The notes under the pieces are model-generated. The model searched no databases and had not been told where the DNA came from. It saw only the letters and a program-made list of their open reading frames with translations. The position numbers were made by a program, and so were the translations under genes. A stretch of 12,721 nucleotides of DNA from contig QWOR01000181.1 of the NCBI GenBank assembly GCA_003669575.1, positions 1 to 12,721 on the forward strand, in the 5' to 3' direction. This DNA is from Planctomycetota bacterium (GTDB lineage Bacteria > Planctomycetota > Planctomycetia > Planctomycetales > Planctomycetaceae). Below, in pieces: positions 6,920 to 12,721 of the stretch; the first letter of the stretch is position 1; each line of letters opens with the position of its first letter.

Positions 6920-8137
6920 CTATTTCTTCTGAGCCTTCTGGGCCTTGAGGAACTTCTCGAGGTCTTTGAACTCTGGAGTCTTCTTGAACTCTTCGTAGAA
7001 GGCTTCCTTCTTCATGGCCTCAGGATCCAGTTCGGCTCCAAAGTCGGTGACCAGCTCTTTCAGAGTTTTGTTGAGAGTGGCGTAGTCTTGCTGGGCATCA
7101 GCGATGGTGACCTTCGTCCAGCGGGCGCTGACGAAATCTGGCTCCATTTTGATGGCCTTCTCGATCGTGGCCCGGGCTTCTTTGACCTGACCATTCTGCC
7201 ACTGGAGGTCGGCGATCCAGGTCGTCATGAATGCCTCTTCGCCCATCGCCTTCTGGAATCGCTGAGCACAGGCCAGAGCCTCCTTGAAGTTCTCTTTGAT
7301 GGCAAAGTAATCCATCGAGAGCAGGTCGACCGCCGAATCGTTCGGGAAGAGACCGCGGAAACGCTCGATTACTTCCTGGTGGGCTTTGTCGTCTCCAGCC
7401 ATTTGAGCAGCCTTCAACTCGATCAGCATGCAGAATTTTTCATTCCGCACTTCCTTGGGCAGCTTGGCAGCGATGGCGGAGACCTTTTGCGGCTCATTCG
7501 CCTGGATGGCGTTGGTCATCTCCTCCAGCTGTCCCAGACTTTTCAACAGAGCACTTTCTTTGCCGGCCAGCTTTTGAAGGATCCCTTTGTTTTTCTGGGC
7601 GACAGCAGGCACGAAGAACCGTCTCATCGACTGCGAGAAATCCTCGCCCGTCGATGCGATTCGGATGTCGATGGCCTGAACCTTTCCCTGCTCTTCTTTC
7701 AGCAGGAAGTCGTGAAAGGTGATTCCGCCCGCGGCAGGCAACAATCGGAATTTCACTCGCGTGCCTTCGGCATCCTTGAAGGTACGAATGTATTTGAAGC
7801 CACCGCCGTTCTTGACTTCATTGGCAATCATGCCCAGCAACCCCTGCGGCGTGGCAGCGGCTTGCTCGATTCCCATGCGAAATTCATCGATCTCTTCCGG
7901 GCTGGCCCCTACTCCCCGGGCACAGCGAACCATCAGGGCTTTCCAGTCGATGAGTTCGGCGGCACCTTCGCCGCTATCGATGGCTTTCACTAGAGATTCC
8001 GACCACTCCAGTGCCTTCTTCTCGGGTACCGGGGCAAGTGCGGCTGGCTTCGCTTCGGCATAGGTCATCGCGGGCAATGCAGCCCAGGTTCCCACGACGA
8101 ACACCCATGCCGTCGCGAGTGAAACAATCCTGTTCAT
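6920..8137 (-). CDS. Secreted TPR-like protein of unknown function
   Basis: A 405-residue protein not recognised as a named family. It starts with a classic signal peptide (MNRIVSLATAWVFVVG then TWAALPAMTYAEA, likely cleavage near residue 27-29). Residues about 40-210 are a mixed alpha/beta region. Residues about 235-375 are helical with TPR-like periodicity (for example ALACAQRFQKAMGEEAF and ARATIEKAIKMEPDF). The tail is Lys-rich (KFLKAQKAQKK). The frame is open further upstream, but ATG 8137 is chosen because the signal peptide begins there and AAGGAA (8149-8154) lies 11 nt before it. It begins 41 nt after the glutamine synthetase-like gene on the same strand, so co-transcription is likely. 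It should act in the periplasm or at the surface, perhaps as a protein-binding scaffold. The functional link is inference. Confidence 0.82.
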   Translation of the reverse strand: MNRIVSLATAWVFVVGTWAALPAMTYAEAKPAALAPVPEKKALEWSESLVKAIDSGEGAAELIDWKALMVRCARGVGASPEEIDEFRMGIEQAAATPQGLLGMIANEVKNGGGFKYIRTFKDAEGTRVKFRLLPAAGGITFHDFLLKEEQGKVQAIDIRIASTGEDFSQSMRRFFVPAVAQKNKGILQKLAGKESALLKSLGQLEEMTNAIQANEPQKVSAIAAKLPKEVRNEKFCMLIELKAAQMAGDDKAHQEVIERFRGLFPNDSAVDLLSMDYFAIKENFKEALACAQRFQKAMGEEAFMTTWIADLQWQNGQVKEARATIEKAIKMEPDFVSARWTKVTIADAQQDYATLNKTLKELVTDFGAELDPEAMKKEAFYEEFKKTPEFKDLEKFLKAQKAQKK

Positions 8138-8148
8138 GATCTCAACCG

Positions 8149-8154
8149 TTCCTT
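8149..8154 (-). promoter_or_regulatory. Ribosome-binding site of the secreted TPR-like gene
   Basis: AAGGAA on the minus strand lies 11 nt upstream of ATG 8137. It decides the start, because the longer open frame would begin near 8209, upstream of this site and inside the preceding gene. Confidence 0.55.
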
Positions 8155-8178
8155 CAGTAGAGAGAGTGTGGTGGTGGT

Positions 8179-9591
<1,413 letters not shown>

Positions 9592-9709
9592 GAGAATCAC
9601 CAGTTGCGTCGGCAACCGTCCAGCAAAGAACACACACCTGACTTCGCGATCGCTGGGTTAATGGTAAAGACATGCGCCATCGAAGGATAGCCGTCATTGG
9701 TCATCACCT

Positions 9710-9727
9710 CAGATTCATGAGAATCTG
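9710..9727. repeat. Perfect 7-bp inverted repeat with 4-nt loop, upstream of the GS-like gene
   Basis: CAGATTC-ATGA-GAATCTG lies 118 nt upstream of the GS-like start and 121 nt downstream of the cytochrome stop. No U-tract follows on the minus strand, so an intrinsic terminator is unlikely. It may be an operator or an RNA hairpin. Confidence 0.45.
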
Positions 9728-9848
9728 GCTGAAAACCGTGAACCGTTGGCCCTCAATACGTCACGTTGATGAACGGCAGAAGGAATTGAACAAAAGGCAA
9801 CGAAGAGAACGAAGGTCGGGGAGGTGATGCGGGGGCGGTCACTGATCA

Positions 9849-12721
9849 TTACTTGTGATTCAGGAACTCCCAGATGGCGTCAAATTGCTGTTGGGCGTCG
9901 CCGTCGAGTACCTGACGGACCTTGGTCGACTTGCCGTCGGCAGCCAGCTTGGGCATGCGGGTTCCGATGTCGTAACGCGGAGGATCGATCACCCAGCGGC
10001 GGTAGAAGTCATATCGCATCCGTTCGCGGGTGAGAGCGAAGTTAATCCCCGGAGCGAGAAGCGTTTTCGCGTCACCGGTGGGTGGCTCCGCTCCGAGGGC
10101 GTGACACTGCCGACAATCAAGCATCTCTTTCTGCATCAACTTCGCTCCAATCTCCGCTCCGTGAGGAATGGGCGTGGGGCCAGCATCTGCATTGTTTCCG
10201 GGGATGCCGTGCTGGGCAGCCAGACCTGAAGCGAGGACATCCGCATACGCCGGGAACGCAGGCATCCGGGCTTTCAGCCAGGGGCGTGGGCGCTCTGCGT
10301 GTTCTCCCTTGAGCAGCTTTGCCACCCACTCCTCGTGCAGTTTTTCTCCTGTCCATGTCAGCTGGGGCAACTGCTCCGGGGCCAGTCCGGTCTCTCCTTC
10401 TTCGGTGATCAACTCGGCCCGGGGGCTGGTTTGAGTGTCACGCGTATGACAGGCCACGCAGTTGAGTCGGCGAATCAACGTTTCGGCACGCTCGGGCAGG
10501 GATTCCGGTGACTCTGGAACACCCGGGTGTTCAAAGAAAACTGCCAACGCCTTCCGCTGATGATCGGTCAGCGAATAGGCAGGAGCTGCGTTCGAGGTTG
10601 TCTCCGCGAGGCACCCCTTGCCGATTTCCCGGAAGGTCAGTGCCGGTCGACGTGGGTGCTCGATGGACTCGCCATTGCGATTCGAGTGGCAGGCAGCGCA
10701 GCCTCGCGACTGGAAAAGTTTGGCTCCCCGAGCTGCGTTTCCGTTCTCCACGTTCGCTGCTTCGACGGTTGAATCCGCTTTGGTTAGTAGTGCGGAAAGA
10801 GCGTTGGCTTCGTCGTCCGTGAGTTTGAAGTCGGGCATGCGAGTGCCTGCATGGAGAGCAGTGGGGGCTTTCAGGAAATCCCGCAGCGCAGTGGGCAGGA
10901 ACTTCGTCTTCACATGGTCGAGTGACTTGCGATTGCGCCCGACTTCTGGTCCATCGACCAGGCTCTGGCGGTTGAGTGTATGGCACGACAGACACCCGAG
11001 GTCTTCGAACAGCGTTCGGCCGCGGTCGACCAGTTGCTCCTCTTTATCAAACGCTGCCGGAGCGGTCGCCCCCTCGGTCAGGTACGCCACCAGATCGGCC
11101 GCGGCAGCACGGTCTTCGGGGCGGCTTGCATCGAACAGCTGGGGCATGGTTCGCTTGGTCGCCGACCAGTCCGAGACGGGATCGGTCGCTGAACTCGCTG
11201 GCGCGAGAAGATGTGACAACAACCAGGTGGGTTGGAATCGCTGGCCCGCGCCCTTCAGGCTCGGTGCGGCATTGTTGGCTCCGGCCCAGCGAGCGGCATC
11301 CTTCACGTGAACGCCTTCGGGAGCGTTGTGACAGCGCGCACAGCGGAGCGTCTCGAACAGTTCGCGGCCCTCGCGTTTAAGCAGGCTCTGCTCCAGTTCC
11401 TGGTCATGCGTATGGTAGAGAACCGTCGGTGGAAGCGGCTCTTCGATGAAATCGGGGCCCGACCACAGCACGCGCAGCTGGGCTCCAACACCCTGATTCT
11501 GTTCCGAGAGATTGGGTGTGCCGTGTTTGATGATGATCTCGTTATAGCCCGATCGCAGGTCGACCTCAGCGACATCGGAGATCGGCAGATCCTTGCTCTT
11601 CTCGATCATTTCATGGCCGTTGATCCGCAGCTCGGCTTCAGCGGTGCCGATCAGGCGGAACTGGTAGAGTCCGCGCTCCGGAACCTTGAGCCAGCCGCGT
11701 TTGGTAATTGCTGTGGGGCCGTAGGTCACCCAGGGCGATGGAGACACGAGTGGAGGGTAGGACGTCGAAGCCATGCGTGCGATCTGATGGTCGAGCAGTC
11801 GACCATGCTCGAACGTCTCCTTGAGTCCTGGTCTCAGCCGCTCCAGTTGCTCCGGGGAAAGCGTTCCGGGGGCCAGTGTGCGAACGATCTGCGATTCGGG
11901 AATCTCCTCGTCCGTGACGCGATGGATCGTGTATGCAATCAGGCTGCGAGTGGGCTTCTCACCACTTTCCAGATGCAGCGTGAAGCGGACGGTCAGCTGG
12001 CAACAGGGGACCATCTCATCGGTCTCCAGAAAGACCGTGTGGTCATCAAGCCGCGTCGCCGAGATCACGTTGACCTCGTCGTGCCCCTGCTCGTTCGGCT
12101 GGCTCAGCTTGTAGTCCTGCGACCCGTAAACCGGGGAGTACATCATGTTCCAGCGTTCGATCCGGTAGTTACCCAGGTCGGTGACATCATTCAGCAATTG
12201 ACCCGGAAACTTGATCGTCAGCCCGTTCTTGTAGGTTTGCACAGCTGTCGGCAGATAGGGCGTCCCACCGGTGTAGCGGACTCGCTGGATGCAGCCATCT
12301 TGAGCTGCGGAGTTCACCCAGCCACGCAATCCCGTGACATACAGCTGGCCATCATGCGGACTGAAGCGCCCCCGGCAGACGCCGGAGTCGAACGTGAATG
12401 GAAAGGAGACTGTCCCGCCTTGCGTGATGGAGGTACCATCGGGCGAAGCGACCTGTTCCTGCATCACCTGTAACATCGTGCATTGTCCGTAGGACAGGTG
12501 CAGCATCGTCCCGGGAGTGGCTCCCCAACGGTCACTCGTGACCCACACCTGTCCCCCGCTGGAGTTGTCGACGCGGCGGGGTATCCAGGCGAACGGAGCT
12601 TTCACTCCGAGCGACTTGAGTGGATCGTGTAAGGCGACAACAGGGTGCTCAAACTTGTGCGGAGGCAGGGGGCCCTTGTAACCGAAGTGGTCGCCCTTCT
12701 GGACCTCGTACAGCCCGGTAC
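9849..12721 (-). CDS. Large PA14/multihaem cytochrome c protein, 5'-truncated by window edge
   Basis: At least 956 residues are visible; the frame is open to the right edge, so the N-terminus and signal peptide are missing and the GTG at 12605 is internal. Numbered from the first visible codon (12719), residues 1-150 look like the end of a beta-propeller of the sorbosone-dehydrogenase-like type common in planctomycetes (QLYVTGLRGWVNSAAQDG). About 340-433 is a PA14-like domain (YGPTAITKRGWLKVPERGLY, LRINGHEMI). Five CxxCH haem sites follow: CARCH 460, CLSCH 576, CAACH 674, CVACH 754 and CRQCH 869. Candidate Met axial ligands recur as RMPDFK, RMPAFP, RMPKLA and TMPQLF. It is probably exported and carries electrons, perhaps from oxidation of a sugar or polysaccharide bound by the N-terminal part; that substrate is a guess. 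It ends with TAA at 9849, 257 nt before the GS-like gene. Confidence 0.9.
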   Translation of the reverse strand, partial: TGLYEVQKGDHFGYKGPLPPHKFEHPVVALHDPLKSLGVKAPFAWIPRRVDNSSGGQVWVTSDRWGATPGTMLHLSYGQCTMLQVMQEQVASPDGTSITQGGTVSFPFTFDSGVCRGRFSPHDGQLYVTGLRGWVNSAAQDGCIQRVRYTGGTPYLPTAVQTYKNGLTIKFPGQLLNDVTDLGNYRIERWNMMYSPVYGSQDYKLSQPNEQGHDEVNVISATRLDDHTVFLETDEMVPCCQLTVRFTLHLESGEKPTRSLIAYTIHRVTDEEIPESQIVRTLAPGTLSPEQLERLRPGLKETFEHGRLLDHQIARMASTSYPPLVSPSPWVTYGPTAITKRGWLKVPERGLYQFRLIGTAEAELRINGHEMIEKSKDLPISDVAEVDLRSGYNEIIIKHGTPNLSEQNQGVGAQLRVLWSGPDFIEEPLPPTVLYHTHDQELEQSLLKREGRELFETLRCARCHNAPEGVHVKDAARWAGANNAAPSLKGAGQRFQPTWLLSHLLAPASSATDPVSDWSATKRTMPQLFDASRPEDRAAAADLVAYLTEGATAPAAFDKEEQLVDRGRTLFEDLGCLSCHTLNRQSLVDGPEVGRNRKSLDHVKTKFLPTALRDFLKAPTALHAGTRMPDFKLTDDEANALSALLTKADSTVEAANVENGNAARGAKLFQSRGCAACHSNRNGESIEHPRRPALTFREIGKGCLAETTSNAAPAYSLTDHQRKALAVFFEHPGVPESPESLPERAETLIRRLNCVACHTRDTQTSPRAELITEEGETGLAPEQLPQLTWTGEKLHEEWVAKLLKGEHAERPRPWLKARMPAFPAYADVLASGLAAQHGIPGNNADAGPTPIPHGAEIGAKLMQKEMLDCRQCHALGAEPPTGDAKTLLAPGINFALTRERMRYDFYRRWVIDPPRYDIGTRMPKLAADGKSTKVRQVLDGDAQQQFDAIWEFLNHK

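Noticed and set aside
7088..7993. 301-codon plus-strand frame opposite the secreted TPR-like gene
   Set aside because: It is a shadow of the real minus-strand gene, which has a signal peptide and ribosome-binding site; the plus frame has neither.
9592..9720. Sigma54 (-24/-12) promoter upstream of the GS-like gene
   Set aside because: A TGGC and a TTGC occur on the minus strand, but no GG-N10-GC pair with correct spacing was found.
11232..12473. 413-codon open frame on the plus strand opposite the cytochrome gene
   Set aside because: It is antisense to a gene with clear haem motifs and PA14 homology, shows no domain signature, and is a by-product of high-GC codon usage.

Overview
The window most likely comes from a planctomycete (phylum Planctomycetota). 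The clearest sign is a very large secreted protein with a propeller-like end, a PA14-like domain and five CxxCH haem sites, an architecture characteristic of that phylum. A TolC protein with a long coiled-coil insert, an efflux adaptor with EF-hands and a membrane-anchored von Willebrand A protein fit the same origin. This is inferred from protein architecture; no rRNA or other phylogenetic marker lies in the window. I see no mobile element, tRNA, rRNA or CRISPR array.

Layout. On the + strand at the left edge is a TolC-type outer-membrane channel gene, cut off at its 5' end. It overlaps by 227 nt a HlyD/RND-type periplasmic adaptor gene that ends in two canonical EF-hands. Together they are two of the three parts of an envelope export system; no inner-membrane pump is visible. 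Converging on them is a membrane-anchored VWA protein on the - strand. After a 359-nt divergent intergenic region rich in inverted repeats comes a YheT-like alpha/beta hydrolase on the + strand. It converges with a MarR-family regulator on the - strand, whose promoter carries a well-formed palindrome over the -10 box.

The right half is all on the - strand. A 5'-truncated pentahaem PA14/cytochrome c protein (9849 to the window end) is followed, in the direction of transcription, by a glutamine synthetase-like gene. Then, 41 nt later, comes a secreted TPR-like protein that looks co-transcribed with it.

The most notable observation is the glutamine synthetase-like protein. It has the full length and nearly all the sequence signatures of a type I enzyme, but three of the six conserved metal-binding glutamates/histidine (equivalents of E129, E212 and E220 of the enteric enzyme) are Ala, Gly and Ala. 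It is probably a catalytically dead or re-purposed paralogue, and it sits next to an uncharacterised secreted partner. Other points of interest are the long out-of-frame TolC/adaptor overlap, the EF-hand tail on the adaptor and the MarR operator.
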